DNA of 64,000 nt from Thalassovita mediterranea (GCF_001458435.1 NZ_CYSF01000003.1:96382-160381), one strand, 5' to 3'; shown: positions 18,758 to 28,664, counted from the stretch's first letter. Made by a program: numbers and translations. Notes: generated by a model from the sequence alone, not told the origin.

Positions 18758-19456
18758 ATGTCGGACGAAGACGATATCATCCTGTCGGAACTCGATGATG
18801 AGGAACTTGTTCAACAGATGTTCGACGACCTCTACGACGGCCTCAAAGAAGAGATCGAAGAAGGGGTAAACATCCTGCTGGAACGCGGCTGGCAGCCCTA
18901 CGACATCCTGACCAAAGCACTGGTTGGCGGCATGACCATTGTTGGCGCCGACTTCCGTGACGGCATCCTGTTCGTGCCTGAGGTACTGCTGGCGGCAAAC
19001 GCGATGAAGGGCGGCATGGCCATCCTGAAGCCGCTGCTGGCTGAAACCGGTGCACCGCGCATGGGTTCGATGGTCATCGGCACCGTGAAAGGTGACATCC
19101 ACGACATCGGCAAAAACCTGGTTTCCATGATGATGGAAGGCGCAGGTTTCGAAGTGGTCGACATCGGCATCAACAACCCTGTCGAAAACTACCTGGAAGC
19201 TCTGGAAGAGCACAAGCCCGACATCCTGGGCATGTCCGCTCTGCTGACCACCACCATGCCGTACATGAAGGTTGTGATCGACACCATGGTCGAGAACGGC
19301 ATCCGTGACGACTACACCGTACTGGTTGGTGGCGCACCGCTGAACGAAGAGTTCGGCAAAGCGATCGGCGCAGACGGTTACTGCCGTGACGCGGCTGTTG
19401 CCGTGGAAATGGCCAAGGAATTCGTTGCGCGCAAGCACAACCAAGCAAACGCCTAA
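18758..19456 (+). CDS. corrinoid (cobalamin-binding) methyltransferase protein
   Basis: A 232-residue protein of the MtbC/MetH-middle type. An N-terminal helical cap (EEIEEGVNILLERGWQPYDI) is followed by a Rossmann-like B12 domain. The cobalt-coordinating His is in VKGDIHDIGKNLV (DxHxxG) near residue 110; the dimethylbenzimidazole-pocket signatures are MSALLTTTMPYMK and VGGAPLNEEF. It carries the methyl group between methyl donor and homocysteine. With the upstream homocysteine methyltransferase and downstream DUF1638 it makes up most of a split methionine synthase; the methyl-THF-binding component is not in the window. Confidence 0.92.
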   Translation: MSDEDDIILSELDDEELVQQMFDDLYDGLKEEIEEGVNILLERGWQPYDILTKALVGGMTIVGADFRDGILFVPEVLLAANAMKGGMAILKPLLAETGAPRMGSMVIGTVKGDIHDIGKNLVSMMMEGAGFEVVDIGINNPVENYLEALEEHKPDILGMSALLTTTMPYMKVVIDTMVENGIRDDYTVLVGGAPLNEEFGKAIGADGYCRDAAVAVEMAKEFVARKHNQANA

Positions 19457-19472
19457 GAACTGCGTCTAACCT

Positions 19473-20111
19473 ATGACGCAGTTTGATGACAGCACCCTGA
19501 CCTCTCAAACCCTTCCACCCCTTCAGGGCGAGGGACGGGTGCTGATCATCGCATGTGGCGCTTTGGCGCGGGAAATCCTCGCGCTGAAGGAAATGAACGG
19601 CTGGGATCATCTGGATCTGACCTGTCTGCCCGCCATTCTACACAATCACCCAGAAAAAATTGCCGACGCTGCACGGGATGCGATTGCCAAGCATCGCGAC
19701 GCCTATGGCCAGATCTTCATGGCCTATGCCGACTGCGGCACTGGTGGCGCGTTGGAGGCTGTGTGCCGCGCTGAAGGCGTAGAGATGATTGCAGGCCCAC
19801 ATTGCTACAGCTTCTTTGCCGGGAACGAGGCGTTTGAGGCTGCGGGCGAGGTGACCAGTTTCTTCCTCACCGATTTTCTGGCGCGGCAGTTCGAAACCTT
19901 TGTGGTGAAACCGCTGGGGCTGGACCGCCACCCTGATCTGGCGTCGATGTATTTCGGCAATTATGAAAAGCTGATCTATCTGGCCCAGACCGACGATCCT
20001 GCCCTGACCGCCAAGGCCGAAGAGGCGGCGGAAACCCTAGGGCTGGCGTTTGAACGCCGGATGACCGGTTACGGCGATCTGGCCACCGCACTCGCCGCGT
20101 TGAAGGCGTAA
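19473..20111 (+). CDS. DUF1638 protein
   Basis: A 212-residue DUF1638 protein (VLIIACGALAREILALKEMN, MAYADCGTGGALEAVC, HCYSFFAGNEAF). Conserved cysteines and histidines (ACGAL, YADCGTGG, GPHCYSFFAG) suggest a metal or corrinoid site. It starts 16 bases after the corrinoid gene, clearly in one operon. DUF1638 genes recur beside corrinoid methyltransferase genes, and genetic work in related bacteria has pointed to a role in split methionine synthase function; the biochemical activity is not established. Confidence 0.88.
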   Translation: MTQFDDSTLTSQTLPPLQGEGRVLIIACGALAREILALKEMNGWDHLDLTCLPAILHNHPEKIADAARDAIAKHRDAYGQIFMAYADCGTGGALEAVCRAEGVEMIAGPHCYSFFAGNEAFEAAGEVTSFFLTDFLARQFETFVVKPLGLDRHPDLASMYFGNYEKLIYLAQTDDPALTAKAEEAAETLGLAFERRMTGYGDLATALAALKA

Positions 20112-20134
20112 GCGCGGCCCGTTACGGGCCACGC
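20112..20134 (+). terminator. possible weak terminator after DUF1638 gene
   Basis: GCGCGGCCCG, loop TTA and CGGGCCACGC form a strong stem between convergent genes, but there is no T run on either side. Confidence 0.4.
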
Positions 20135-20149
20135 ATCTAGATCAACGCC

Positions 20150-20779
20150 TTACGCAACTTCCTCCGCCGCGATGTGCAGCATCGCCTCTGTCTCAAACGC
20201 GGCCAATGCGTCACCGTCCAGTTCTGCGCCCACACGGGCAACCCAGTCTTTGATCACAGCGCTATCGGGCATCAAATGCGGCGCCCATTGGAAGGGCGAC
20301 GCCAGCAGAATATCCGCCACGCTCAACCCCTGCCCCAAAAGATACGGTGCCGTATGGAGCGCGCGTTCCAATTCCGCCGCCACCTCTGCCATGCCACGGA
20401 ACGTTTCTGCCAGCGCGGGGTGGTCAAGACCGGAAAAGGCCGCAACCAGCACTGGTTCCAGAACGCCACCGGAATAGGCCATCCAGCTAAGGTAGGCGCC
20501 ACGGGTCGCCTCGCCCATTTTGGGGCTGAAGGGCTGGCCGAACAGCTCATCCAGATAGATCATGATCGCCGCACTTTCGCGGATACCGACGCCCTCATCG
20601 GTGACCAGATAGGGAACCTTACCCTCAGGATGGGGGTTGCGCGGATCGCGACGCCCAGCACCATCATGGCGGGGCACATCGACGATCACCACCTCTACCG
20701 CGTCCAGTTTGCCCATCAGCATCAGCTGGGCAATCACACGCGACGAACGGCTGTTGGGGGAATGATAAAGGGTTGGCAT
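20150..20779 (-). CDS. glutathione S-transferase family protein
   Basis: A 209-residue soluble protein. The thioredoxin-like N-terminal half has LYHSPNSRSSRVIAQLML (active-site Ser region) and the cis-Pro and glutathione motif EGKVPYLVTDEGVGIRESAAI. The helical C-terminal half has LLGQGLSVADILLASPFQW (N-capping box). The substrate is unknown. It is divergently placed from a YafY-type regulator whose start lies 92 bases away, so that regulator is a plausible controller. Confidence 0.9.
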   Translation of the reverse strand: MPTLYHSPNSRSSRVIAQLMLMGKLDAVEVVIVDVPRHDGAGRRDPRNPHPEGKVPYLVTDEGVGIRESAAIMIYLDELFGQPFSPKMGEATRGAYLSWMAYSGGVLEPVLVAAFSGLDHPALAETFRGMAEVAAELERALHTAPYLLGQGLSVADILLASPFQWAPHLMPDSAVIKDWVARVGAELDGDALAAFETEAMLHIAAEEVA

Positions 20780-20871
20780 GTTTGTACTTTCTGTCTGGGA
20801 TTGAAGATACCCCCTCTATCGCGCTACCCTCTTGCCAAATTCTGTCAGTAGCGTTGCCGCACCCTACCCCC

Positions 20872-21609
20872 ATGTCCAAAAGCGATCGCCTGTTTCGTCT
20901 GTTGCACCTGATCCGCGGCCTCCGTCCGCCGGTGACCGCCGCCCGTCTGGCCAGCGCGATGGAGGTGTCAGAGCGCACGATCTACCGCGACATCGACAGC
21001 CTGCGCGCGGCTGGCGCACGGATCGAGGGCGAGGCAGGCGTTGGTTTCACGATGGTCGAGGATCCGGCGCTACCACCACAAACCTTTACCCAGATCGAGA
21101 TTGAGGCGCTGACATTGGGTCTGTCTGACGTAACCCAACGGGGTGATAGCGATCTGGCGCAGGCGGCTCAGGACGCGCTGGTCAAGATCCTGGCCACCCT
21201 GCCCGAACGGCAACAACGACAGGCGGCCCATGCGGCCAATCTGGTGCATCGGTTTAACACGCCGCCAACACCAACCATCGACATGACACTGCTGAGAGAG
21301 GCCATGTGGGCCGAAGAGGCGCTGGATATCGGCTACCGCGATCTGAAAAACGCCCGCACCACGCGGCGGATATACCCACTGGCGCTATCCTATCATGATC
21401 GCAACGTGATGCTGCTGGCGTGGTGCTGTAAACGTCAGGATTTCCGCAGCTTTCACGTCACCCGCGTCACCGACTACAAAAAAACCGGCGAAAGCTTTCG
21501 CCCACGCCGGGTGACGCTGTTGCGCGAATTTGTAGCGCAGCTACAGGAACGTGACCGCGCCTGTGCCGGTGCCGGTGCGGCGGCGAACCAGAACGCGCCA
21601 ACCTCTTAG
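20872..21609 (+). CDS. YafY/WYL-type transcriptional regulator
   Basis: A 245-residue protein. The N-terminal HTH_11 domain (RLFRLLHLIRGLRPPVTAAR and SERTIYRDIDSLRAAGA) is followed by a WYL-like ligand domain, in which IGYRDLKNARTTRRIYPLAL stands for the usual Y..G..R.i.Pl.l core. The start at 20872 (MSKSDRLFRLL) is chosen because the HTH begins there; the upstream frame overlaps the GST gene. It probably regulates the divergent GST gene. Its 3' end overlaps the convergent sufE by four bases. Confidence 0.88.
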   Translation: MSKSDRLFRLLHLIRGLRPPVTAARLASAMEVSERTIYRDIDSLRAAGARIEGEAGVGFTMVEDPALPPQTFTQIEIEALTLGLSDVTQRGDSDLAQAAQDALVKILATLPERQQRQAAHAANLVHRFNTPPTPTIDMTLLREAMWAEEALDIGYRDLKNARTTRRIYPLALSYHDRNVMLLAWCCKRQDFRSFHVTRVTDYKKTGESFRPRRVTLLREFVAQLQERDRACAGAGAAANQNAPTS

Positions 21610-22013
21610 GCAGCGGCGGCCACGCTGCGGATGCGTTCGATCATCGCCCGTACACCGTTCGAACGCTGCGCCGACAGGTGTTCGTTCAGACCCAAACGGC
21701 CCAGTTCAGCGTGGGCATCCACCTGCCCCACCTCTGCCAAAGTCAGATCGTTGTAAAGCGCGCGCAGCACCGCGATCAGGCCGCGCACGATCATCGCGTC
21801 GCTGTCCCCGTCAAAGCGGAACACGCCACCATCGATACTGGGATGCAGCCAAACCTGCGACGCACAGCCGTCCACCTTGGTCGCGGGCACCTGCAGGGCT
21901 TCGTCCAGCCCCTCCATCGCCTTGCCCAGTTCGATCACATGGCGGTAGCGATCTTCCCAATCGTCCAGAAATTCAAAGTCTTCGACAATTTCCTCAAATG
22001 CGGCGGCTGCCAT
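21606..22013 (-). CDS. sufE: cysteine desulfuration protein SufE
   Basis: A 135-residue sulfur acceptor that stimulates the SufS desulfurase in Fe-S cluster assembly. The acceptor cysteine is in KVDGCASQVWLHP near residue 51. The block FLDDWEDRYRHVIELGK near the N terminus and LSAQRSNGVRAMIERIR near the C terminus are typical. The rest of the suf operon is not in the window. Confidence 0.95.
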   Translation of the reverse strand: MAAAAFEEIVEDFEFLDDWEDRYRHVIELGKAMEGLDEALQVPATKVDGCASQVWLHPSIDGGVFRFDGDSDAMIVRGLIAVLRALYNDLTLAEVGQVDAHAELGRLGLNEHLSAQRSNGVRAMIERIRSVAAAA

Positions 22014-22208
22014 CGCACTCTCCTGCTTCGGGCTTTCGTGTTACCCGACTGAGTTAGGCTGCACACCGCCAAAGGTCCAGCGGAAACCAGCGCAAATACC
22101 AGTGCAAATCAATGGCTGTGACGCCAAAGCGTGCAAGCCACTTTTCAAGTGCGCCGCAATAGGATAACCCAGAAAGAAAGCGATCACAGGCAGCCACTGG
22201 TAGACCAC

Positions 22209-22721
22209 ATGTATAAATCTCTTTCGGTTCTTCTGATTTCTTCTGTGGTGCTGGCAGGATGTGGGCAGTCGCGTCTGAACCCGCTGAACTGGTTCGGCAG
22301 CGCCACCACAGTCGAAGCGCCTGACCCCGCCCGCCCAGAGGTCAACCCGCTGATCCCCGAACGTAGCCGTATCACGGCCCGTGACACCACCTACAAGGGC
22401 CTGTTGGTCGCGGACATCAAATCGATGAAGGTAGAGCGTATCCCTGGTGGGGCTGTTGTGCGTGTGACCGGCGTTGCCGCGGCGCAGGGTAGCCATGATG
22501 TTCGCCTGGAAGCGCTGAACGATGGTGCGCCCATTGATGGCGTTCTGGTCTATGAACTGCGCGCCGTCACCGAAGAGCAGCGCACCCGCACACCGGGCAA
22601 GGTTGGCAATGAACGCACCCGCCTGATCACCGCCGCCAGTTTTGTCAGCGATCAGGCACTGGCGCGTGTGCGCAGCATCGAGGTGCGCGGTCAGAACAAC
22701 GCATTGGCCAGCCGCCGCTGA
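22209..22721 (+). CDS. putative outer-membrane lipoprotein
   Basis: A 170-residue protein starting MYKSLSVLLISSVVLAGCGQ: a short basic start, hydrophobic core and lipobox LAGC, so lipidation at Cys18 is expected. The mature part (ARDTTYKGLLVADIKSMKVE, PGGAVVRVTGVAAAQGSHDV) looks like a beta-sandwich with no family recognised. Conserved lipoproteins of unknown function occur at this place in Rhodobacterales. The frame extends upstream to 22131 but the lipoprotein signal fixes the start. Confidence 0.75.
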   Translation: MYKSLSVLLISSVVLAGCGQSRLNPLNWFGSATTVEAPDPARPEVNPLIPERSRITARDTTYKGLLVADIKSMKVERIPGGAVVRVTGVAAAQGSHDVRLEALNDGAPIDGVLVYELRAVTEEQRTRTPGKVGNERTRLITAASFVSDQALARVRSIEVRGQNNALASRR

Positions 22722-22748
22722 CCTGCCACCGACAATCCGCGCAATAAA

Positions 22749-22772
22749 AAAGGGGCCGCATGGCCCCTTTCG
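22749..22772 (+). terminator. terminator between convergent lipoprotein and rnd genes
   Basis: A perfect 9-bp stem AAAGGGGCC/GGCCCCTTT with loop GCAT. T-rich on both flanks (AATAAAA on the left reads as T on the minus strand), so it may serve both genes. Confidence 0.78.
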
Positions 22773-22793
22773 TGTTTCTGATTTGTGGCTCAA

Positions 22794-23951
22794 TCAGAGG
22801 TTAATCAACTTGATCGATTTGCCCTTGGCGGCCAGTGCCACTTCACCGTTGCATAGGCGCAGGGCGTCGCTGCCGAACACCTCTTTGCGCCACCCCTGCA
22901 GGGCAGGCACGTCACGCACGCCAGCGGCGATAGCGTCGAGATCCGATGCGGGTGCAATCAGGCGCGATGCAACGCCCGCGTCTTCGGTCTTGGCCTTCAA
23001 CAGGACGCGCAGCAGGTCGGCCAGCGCAGGGTTCACCTGCAGCTTGTCACGGCTGGTGTCGGGTTTCGGCAATTGATCGGCGGGGCAGTTCACGCCCGCC
23101 TTAACGGCGGCCAGAATACCTTCGGCAATGTCACCTTTGCGGGCCTCACGCAGCAACAGGCGCGAACGCCCCAGATCCTGCATGTTCCCAGGTTTAGTCG
23201 AAGCCAGTTCGACCAGCGCGTCATCCTTGAACACGCGCGAACGTGGGATGTTGCGCTGCTGCGCGTAGCCTTCGCGGAACTTGGCCAATTCACGCACAAC
23301 GGCCAGAAACTTGCCGCTGGTGGTGCGGGTTTTGACCCGTTTCCACGCATCTTCAGGCTGGATGATATAGGTGTCGGGGTTGGTCAGAATGCGCAGCTCT
23401 TCACGCACCCAAGCGTCACGGCCAGTCTTTTCCAACTCAGCCGACAGGTATTCGTAGATCATCCGCAGGTGCGTCACATCTGCCAGCGCATACTTCTTTT
23501 GCGCATCGGTCAGCGGGCGACGCGACCAGTCGGTGAAACGTGATGTCTTATCAAGGCTTTGCTTGGCGATTTTGCGCACCAGCGTTTCATAGCCCACCTG
23601 TTCGCCAAAGCCGCAGACCATCGCCGCAACCTGCGTGTCAAACAGCGGTTCAGGAAACACGCCCGCCTCAACAAAGAAGATCTCAAGATCCTGACGCGCA
23701 GCGTGGAACACTTTGACCACATTGGTGTCTTTGAACAGCTCCAAGAGCGGCGCAACCGAAATGCCATCGGCCAGCGGATCCACCAGCACAGCGTTGTCAT
23801 CAGTTGTGCCGGGCATGGCCAGCTGCACGAGGCACAGTTTGGAATAATAGGTGCGTTCGCGCAGGAATTCGGTGTCGACCGTCACATACGGGTGTTTGCG
23901 GGCCTCTTCGCAATATGTGGCCAGCTCTGCGGTCGTGGTAATCGTTTTCAT
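22794..23951 (-). CDS. rnd: ribonuclease D
   Basis: A 3'-5' exoribonuclease for tRNA 3' maturation, 385 residues from MKTITTTAELATYCEEA. The DEDDy exonuclease motifs are present: Exo I VDTEFLRERTYY, Exo II HAARQDLEIF, Exo III KYALADVTHL (Tyr and Asp). An HRDC-type domain lies at about residues 205-285 (REGYAQQRNIPRSRVFKDDAL). The upstream frame to 24020 is rejected as non-conserved. Confidence 0.94.
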   Translation of the reverse strand: MKTITTTAELATYCEEARKHPYVTVDTEFLRERTYYSKLCLVQLAMPGTTDDNAVLVDPLADGISVAPLLELFKDTNVVKVFHAARQDLEIFFVEAGVFPEPLFDTQVAAMVCGFGEQVGYETLVRKIAKQSLDKTSRFTDWSRRPLTDAQKKYALADVTHLRMIYEYLSAELEKTGRDAWVREELRILTNPDTYIIQPEDAWKRVKTRTTSGKFLAVVRELAKFREGYAQQRNIPRSRVFKDDALVELASTKPGNMQDLGRSRLLLREARKGDIAEGILAAVKAGVNCPADQLPKPDTSRDKLQVNPALADLLRVLLKAKTEDAGVASRLIAPASDLDAIAAGVRDVPALQGWRKEVFGSDALRLCNGEVALAAKGKSIKLINL

Positions 23952-24075
23952 AGAGTGCTTTCGCCTCATTCTGGTGGGTGCGGGCTCATCCCGCAGGAAA
24001 TGCTTGGGCCTGTTGGCCAAGCTGCGGCAGCCTTACGCCATTCGGTCGCGAATGGAAAGGCGTGCGGTGTAAGGG

Positions 24076-24669
24076 TCAATCAAGGGTCAGCAGCGTCTGA
24101 TCTCCGCTGACAAAGCGGCGCAATACGGCAGGGTATAGTTTGTGTTCCTGCACAAGCACCCGTGCGGCCAGCGTATCGGCAGTATCGCCTGCCTGCACCG
24201 GAACCCGCGCCTGTCCCAGGATCGGGCCATCGTCCAATTCCGGCGTCACCAGATGCACGGTGCAGCCAGCGACGTCGTCGCCCGCATCCAGCGCGCGTTG
24301 GTGGGTGTGCAGCCCCTTGTATTTGGGCAGCAGCGACGGGTGGATGTTCAGCATCCGTCCTTCCCAATTGCGCACAAACCCTTCGGTCAGCACCCGCATG
24401 AAGCCCGCCAGACAGATGATATCTGGCTGCGCCTCTTCCAACTGGCGCTGCAGCTCTGCCTCAAACGCGGCACGGTCACCTTTGTAGGGGCGGTGATCAA
24501 CGGCGAAGGTGGGCACGCCCATCGCAGCCGCCTTTTTCAAACCGCCTGCCTCGGGATCGTTGGACCCAACAAGGACGGCGCGTGCAGGGTGATCGCCCTG
24601 CATGCTTTCGACCAGTTTCACCATATTCGAGCCGCCGCCCGAAATCAGCAGCGCGACCCGTTTGCTCAC
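24076..24669 (-). CDS. purN: phosphoribosylglycinamide formyltransferase PurN
   Basis: Transfers the formyl group of 10-formyl-THF to GAR. 197 residues: [14 protein letters not shown] at the start, [14 protein letters not shown], and the active-site block [20 protein letters not shown] with catalytic Asn/His; the essential Asp is in [13 protein letters not shown]. It overlaps the purM stop by four bases, so the pair is translated together. Confidence 0.96.
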   Translation of the reverse strand: MSKRVALLISGGGSNMVKLVESMQGDHPARAVLVGSNDPEAGGLKKAAAMGVPTFAVDHRPYKGDRAAFEAELQRQLEEAQPDIICLAGFMRVLTEGFVRNWEGRMLNIHPSLLPKYKGLHTHQRALDAGDDVAGCTVHLVTPELDDGPILGQARVPVQAGDTADTLAARVLVQEHKLYPAVLRRFVSGDQTLLTLD

Positions 24670-25715
24670 AGCAGCGACCCCTCATAGGCAACGCCCGGCG
24701 TGGTGGTGATCGCGCCCAGTTTGGTGACGGTTTCGCCAGCGGCTTCCAGCACTTTGGTCAGCGCCTCTGCCTCTGCCTCATCCACAACAAGGATCATGCC
24801 GATGCCGCAGTTGAAGGTTTTGAGGATTTCTGCCTCTTCCATGCCGCCGGTTGCGGCCAGCCATTTGAACACAGGCGGCAGATCCCACGCGCCCAGATCA
24901 ATGGTCGCACCCAGATCATCAGGCAGAACGCGCGGCAGGTTTTCAGTCAGACCACCGCCAGTGATGTGGGCCAGCGCATGCACGCCGCCTGCGCGGATCG
25001 CGTCCAGCACCTGTTTCACATACAGACGGGTCGGCGCCAGCAGCGCGGCGCCCAGCGTTTGGCTGTCATCCCACGGGCAGGTCGCGTCCCAGCCAAGGCC
25101 AGACACTTCGACCAGTTTGCGCACCAGCGAATAGCCGTTGGAGTGGACGCCATTGGACCCCAGGCCCAGCAGAACATCGCCCGCTTTCACATCAACAGGC
25201 AGATCCGCACCGCGTTCCATTGCACCAACAGCAAAACCGGCAAGGTCAAAGTCACCTTCGCTATACATGCCGGGCATTTCGGCGGTTTCCCCACCAATCA
25301 GCGCACAGCCGGATTGTTCGCAGCCAGCAGCGATGCCATTGATGATGCGGGTCGCGCTGTCCAGTTCCAGTTTGCCCGTGGCAAAGTAGTCGAGGAACAA
25401 CAAGGGCTCTGCGCCCTGACAGACCAGATCATTGACGCACATGGCCACCAGATCGATGCCAATGGTGTCGACGTTGCCAGTGTCAATCGCGATACGCAGC
25501 TTGGTGCCCACACCGTCGGTGGCGGCAACCAGAATGGGGTCTTTGTAGCCTGCGTCCTTCAGGTCAAACAGCGCACCGAAGCCCCCCAGACCTGCCATCA
25601 CACCGGAGCGCGCGGTGCGTTTGGCAGCCGGTTTGATCCGATCGACCAGTGCGTTGCCTGCATCAATATCCACACCTGCGTCTGCGTAGGTCAGACCGTT
25701 CTTGCCCTGGCTCAT
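24666..25715 (-). CDS. purM: phosphoribosylformylglycinamidine cyclo-ligase PurM
   Basis: AIR synthetase, 349 residues. Key blocks are [55 protein letters not shown] (ATP and Mg binding) and [13 protein letters not shown]. First gene of purM-purN; a ribosome site GGGGATC precedes the ATG. Confidence 0.97.
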   Translation of the reverse strand: MSQGKNGLTYADAGVDIDAGNALVDRIKPAAKRTARSGVMAGLGGFGALFDLKDAGYKDPILVAATDGVGTKLRIAIDTGNVDTIGIDLVAMCVNDLVCQGAEPLLFLDYFATGKLELDSATRIINGIAAGCEQSGCALIGGETAEMPGMYSEGDFDLAGFAVGAMERGADLPVDVKAGDVLLGLGSNGVHSNGYSLVRKLVEVSGLGWDATCPWDDSQTLGAALLAPTRLYVKQVLDAIRAGGVHALAHITGGGLTENLPRVLPDDLGATIDLGAWDLPPVFKWLAATGGMEEAEILKTFNCGIGMILVVDEAEAEALTKVLEAAGETVTKLGAITTTPGVAYEGSLL

Positions 25716-26022
25716 CGTGAGATCCCCTGTGTACCACCGGTAATTTGGCGCCTGCGATAGACCAACGGGCGGCCCATGTCTACGCTTTAAGGCTAATGTA
25801 CCTTGGCAGAAGGGCGGAAAAACAAATTCCAGCCCCGCAGGCGGCGGTTTTCCTACCCTGCTATCGCCAACATCCCCCTAACGGATGCCTAGGCCATATC
25901 TCAAAGGAATAGGTGCCGCGAAAAACCAAACGGCATACCGCCTGAGCGCTAATATCTTCGATAAGCATGCCGTTATCACTTACAGCGCGTCTTTCGCCAA
26001 AGTAACCAGTTCAGAAAGATAA
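25716..26022. promoter_or_regulatory. 307-bp divergent promoter region (purM / chemoreceptor)
   Basis: No gene is supported. It must hold the purM promoter and that of the chemoreceptor. An inverted repeat GATAA, 8-base gap, TTATC lies at 25960-25977. No convincing sigma28, sigma54 or PurR-type site was recognised. Confidence 0.4.
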
Positions 26023-27744
26023 ATGATGTCCACAGTAGACCCCACCGTGACCGACACCAGCGAACTGTCCAAACAGACAGCTTATGCTGCTTATGAACAC
26101 CTCAGCAGCCCGATTATGGTCTGCGACAACCAACTGGTCATCCGTTATGCGAATTCCGTCGCGTTCGAAATGTTCAAGCGGTTGGAACTCGATATTCAGA
26201 GCGACCTTCCCGATTTTGTAGCCGATGACATCGTCGGCAAAAAAGTCGATGTGTTCCACAAGAACCCTGCTTATCAGCACAAAATCATCGCTGCGATGAG
26301 CGATACCCATCTGGGCAAGTTCAAAATCGGCAGCACCCATCTGGCGTTCCATGCCTCCCCCAACCTCAAAGAGGACGGGACGCTGGATGCCGTTGTTGTG
26401 GAATGGCAGGACCGCACCGCCGAACGTCAGGTGCGCGAAGATCTGAACAACTTCCTGGCCGAAGTGAAGGCCATGGGCGATGCCCATGAACAGGGAAACA
26501 CACGCGTCTTTATTGATGCCGCCAGCTACCCCGACAGCCTGAGCGAAGTGTCCGAAGCAGTGAACAAAATGGTCAAGGGCCACATGTACATCCAGCAATG
26601 TATGGCAGGCGCCGCCGAAGCCTTTGCTGCGGGTGATTTTGACTTCCAGATCGAACAGTTCCCGGGCGACAAAGCAGCGGTGAACGAAGGCATCGACCAC
26701 GTGCGTGACAGTTTCCGCACTATCACCAACGAAATCCGCAAAGCATCCGAAGCAATTGTAGCTGGCGATCTGGCTGTCGAAATTCATACCGACGGCCTGC
26801 GCGGTGAATTCCTGTCGGTTATGGAAACCTTCGATCACGCCTTTGGCGCGCTAAGCAACATCCTGGGCGAATTGAACACCCAAATTCAGGAGGTGTCGAA
26901 ATCATCGGAAATGGTATCGACCTCTTCGGGCACCCTATCGACCAGCGCAGAACGGGCCAGCCAAGCGATTGACGAAATTTCGTCGTCCTTTGACGAAACC
27001 GAAAGCATGGTGCGCGCCACCTCTGACGCGGCGACCCGCGCCCATGAGGTTGCAAACTCCGCAAGCCAGACAGCGACCGAAGGCAGTGAAACGATGGCCA
27101 GCCTTCTCAGCGCGATGGATGGCATCGATTCCAAGGCGCGTTCGATTGCTTCGATCAACAAAGTGATCGACGAAATTGCGTTCCAAACCAACCTCTTGGC
27201 TCTCAATGCTGCAGTAGAAGCAGCGCGCGCGGGTCAATATGGTCGTGGCTTTGCCGTGGTCGCCCAAGAGGTGCGCAACCTTGCCGGTCGCTCTGCCAAG
27301 GCAGCTCAGGAAACGACGTCGCTGATCGAAGATTCGAGCCAAGCCATCCAAGAAGGCGTCAAAATCGCCAACGAGATGGACACCTCGTTCCAGTCGCTGT
27401 CGGATGCGTTTGATGACGTAAAGTCGCTGGTCGGTGAAATCAACGTCGCCACCCGCGAACAGCAATCTGCGGTCAGCCATATTTCCAACTCTGTTGCAGA
27501 AATCGCTGGCACGGCTGCGACGACTGACTCGGAATCGTCGTCGCTGGCATCTGGGGCGGAACAACTGTCCTCTTCGACTAACCTGATGCGGGCGCAACTG
27601 GGCCGGTTCAAGTTGCGCAGCAACAATGCAGCGATGGCCGAAGCGATGGCAGATTTCGATCTGTCACAGCTGAGCCCCGAAATGGCTGCACAGGTGCAAA
27701 AGATGCTCGAAGATGAAAATCTGACGAAATACGCTGCTGAATAA
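26023..27744 (+). CDS. soluble methyl-accepting chemotaxis protein with PAS domain
   Basis: A 573-residue receptor without any membrane segment. Residues 20-130 form a PAS sensor ([20 protein letters not shown] to [14 protein letters not shown]). Two HAMP-like repeats follow ([19 protein letters not shown] and [19 protein letters not shown]), then the MCP signalling hairpin with the conserved tip [20 protein letters not shown] and [19 protein letters not shown]. It should act as a cytoplasmic cluster receptor controlling CheA. The C terminus ends KYAAE without the NWETF-type CheR tether. ATG codons at 26023 and 26026 are both possible starts. Confidence 0.93.
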   Translation: MMSTVDPTVTDTSELSKQTAYAAYEHLSSPIMVCDNQLVIRYANSVAFEMFKRLELDIQSDLPDFVADDIVGKKVDVFHKNPAYQHKIIAAMSDTHLGKFKIGSTHLAFHASPNLKEDGTLDAVVVEWQDRTAERQVREDLNNFLAEVKAMGDAHEQGNTRVFIDAASYPDSLSEVSEAVNKMVKGHMYIQQCMAGAAEAFAAGDFDFQIEQFPGDKAAVNEGIDHVRDSFRTITNEIRKASEAIVAGDLAVEIHTDGLRGEFLSVMETFDHAFGALSNILGELNTQIQEVSKSSEMVSTSSGTLSTSAERASQAIDEISSSFDETESMVRATSDAATRAHEVANSASQTATEGSETMASLLSAMDGIDSKARSIASINKVIDEIAFQTNLLALNAAVEAARAGQYGRGFAVVAQEVRNLAGRSAKAAQETTSLIEDSSQAIQEGVKIANEMDTSFQSLSDAFDDVKSLVGEINVATREQQSAVSHISNSVAEIAGTAATTDSESSSLASGAEQLSSSTNLMRAQLGRFKLRSNNAAMAEAMADFDLSQLSPEMAAQVQKMLEDENLTKYAAE

Positions 27745-27762
27745 GCAGTGTCTCAAAAAATA

Positions 27763-27796
27763 GAAAACGCGGTCCTCATTTGGGGCCGCGTTTTTC
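27763..27796 (+). terminator. terminator after the chemoreceptor gene
   Basis: GAAAACGCGGTCC pairs with GGGCCGCGTTTTTC with one wobble, with a T run on the plus strand. Confidence 0.82.
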
Positions 27797-27830
27797 GTTG
27801 GTAATGGGGCCTACCCCCGATGGTCGCGCC

Positions 27831-28664
27831 CTACTCTGCCGCGATTGGTTGCGCGACCGTCTGGTCGCTGAACGGCAGGCGCCAGTCGTCTCCCAAGTCT
27901 TTCAACAGTGGGAAAGTCTTATAAAGGCGCGGCATGTCCTCTTCGCTGACAGAGGTCTTGGGCCGACGGCCCAGACTGTCATTGCTGTTATGAACAGCGC
28001 GCAGATAATGCGGCTCCAGCGTGTGGATCACCCGAACAGGACGGCGTTCCAGAACCTTGTGATGGGCCACACGGAACGGGCTACGACGGCTGTCTGTCGG
28101 TGCCACCACGGTTAGCCCCTGATTGTTCGCAGGCACATTGCGCGGGATCAGTTTCAGATCGCCGTTCTGAAATTCAGCGGTTACACCACGAGGCCATGAT
28201 AAGAACACATAGTTCGGTTGGTCCGCCTTACGCAGGGTCAACGCAGCCTGTGCTTCGCCGCGCAAATCCGCGGTAAAATCAACCCCGACAGCATCATCAT
28301 CATCCAACACGACTTGCGCACTGTAGGTATATCGGTTGAAGGTTTTCTTGCGATAGGCCTCAAACGCGCCGGCAGCGCTTTCGGGATCGCGGAAAATCAC
28401 ATGCGCCCGTGCGCCCAACATATCGTCGCAGATGTCCTTCAGCCGGTCCTGATACTGCTGCGGCATAAGCGTCGATGACAGGATGATGACGTTGAAATCA
28501 GGGTCCGTTTGATCCCGCAACGATGCCAAAGAAACCTTGCGCAGAAAATACTCGCGTTCATCCAAACGCTTTGGGTCAAACAATTTTCCTGGATCGCGGC
28601 TGGCATCACTTTGCCAACCAGATTGCCCAAAAAACGAATACCGCATCATATAAAGCAAATGCAT
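27831..28664 (-). CDS. putative glycosyltransferase (rhamnosyltransferase-like, PF11316 type)
   Basis: About 278 residues from MHLLYMMRYSFFGQSGWQSD; GAGGGAAGATC provides a good ribosome site there, so the frame extension to 28844 is not used. FDPKRLDEREYFLRKVSLAS, DPDFNVIILSS and the acidic cluster QVVLDDDDAVGVDF (DxD-like, nucleotide-sugar metal site) match the putative rhamnosyl transferase family. The C terminus contains SPFRVAHHKVLERRPVRVIH. Probably modifies a surface or exported glycan; the acceptor is unknown. It stands alone between two terminators. Confidence 0.78.
   Translation of the reverse strand: MHLLYMMRYSFFGQSGWQSDASRDPGKLFDPKRLDEREYFLRKVSLASLRDQTDPDFNVIILSSTLMPQQYQDRLKDICDDMLGARAHVIFRDPESAAGAFEAYRKKTFNRYTYSAQVVLDDDDAVGVDFTADLRGEAQAALTLRKADQPNYVFLSWPRGVTAEFQNGDLKLIPRNVPANNQGLTVVAPTDSRRSPFRVAHHKVLERRPVRVIHTLEPHYLRAVHNSNDSLGRRPKTSVSEEDMPRLYKTFPLLKDLGDDWRLPFSDQTVAQPIAAE

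Noticed and set aside
22041..22208. Minus-strand segment with a hydrophobic run resembling a membrane protein end
   Set aside because: The frame continues antisense through the lipoprotein gene and has no plausible start or domain.
25960..25977. GATAA-N8-TTATC inverted repeat as an FNR or sigma28 site
   Set aside because: Does not match TTGAT-N4-ATCAA, nor the sigma28 pattern with correct spacing.
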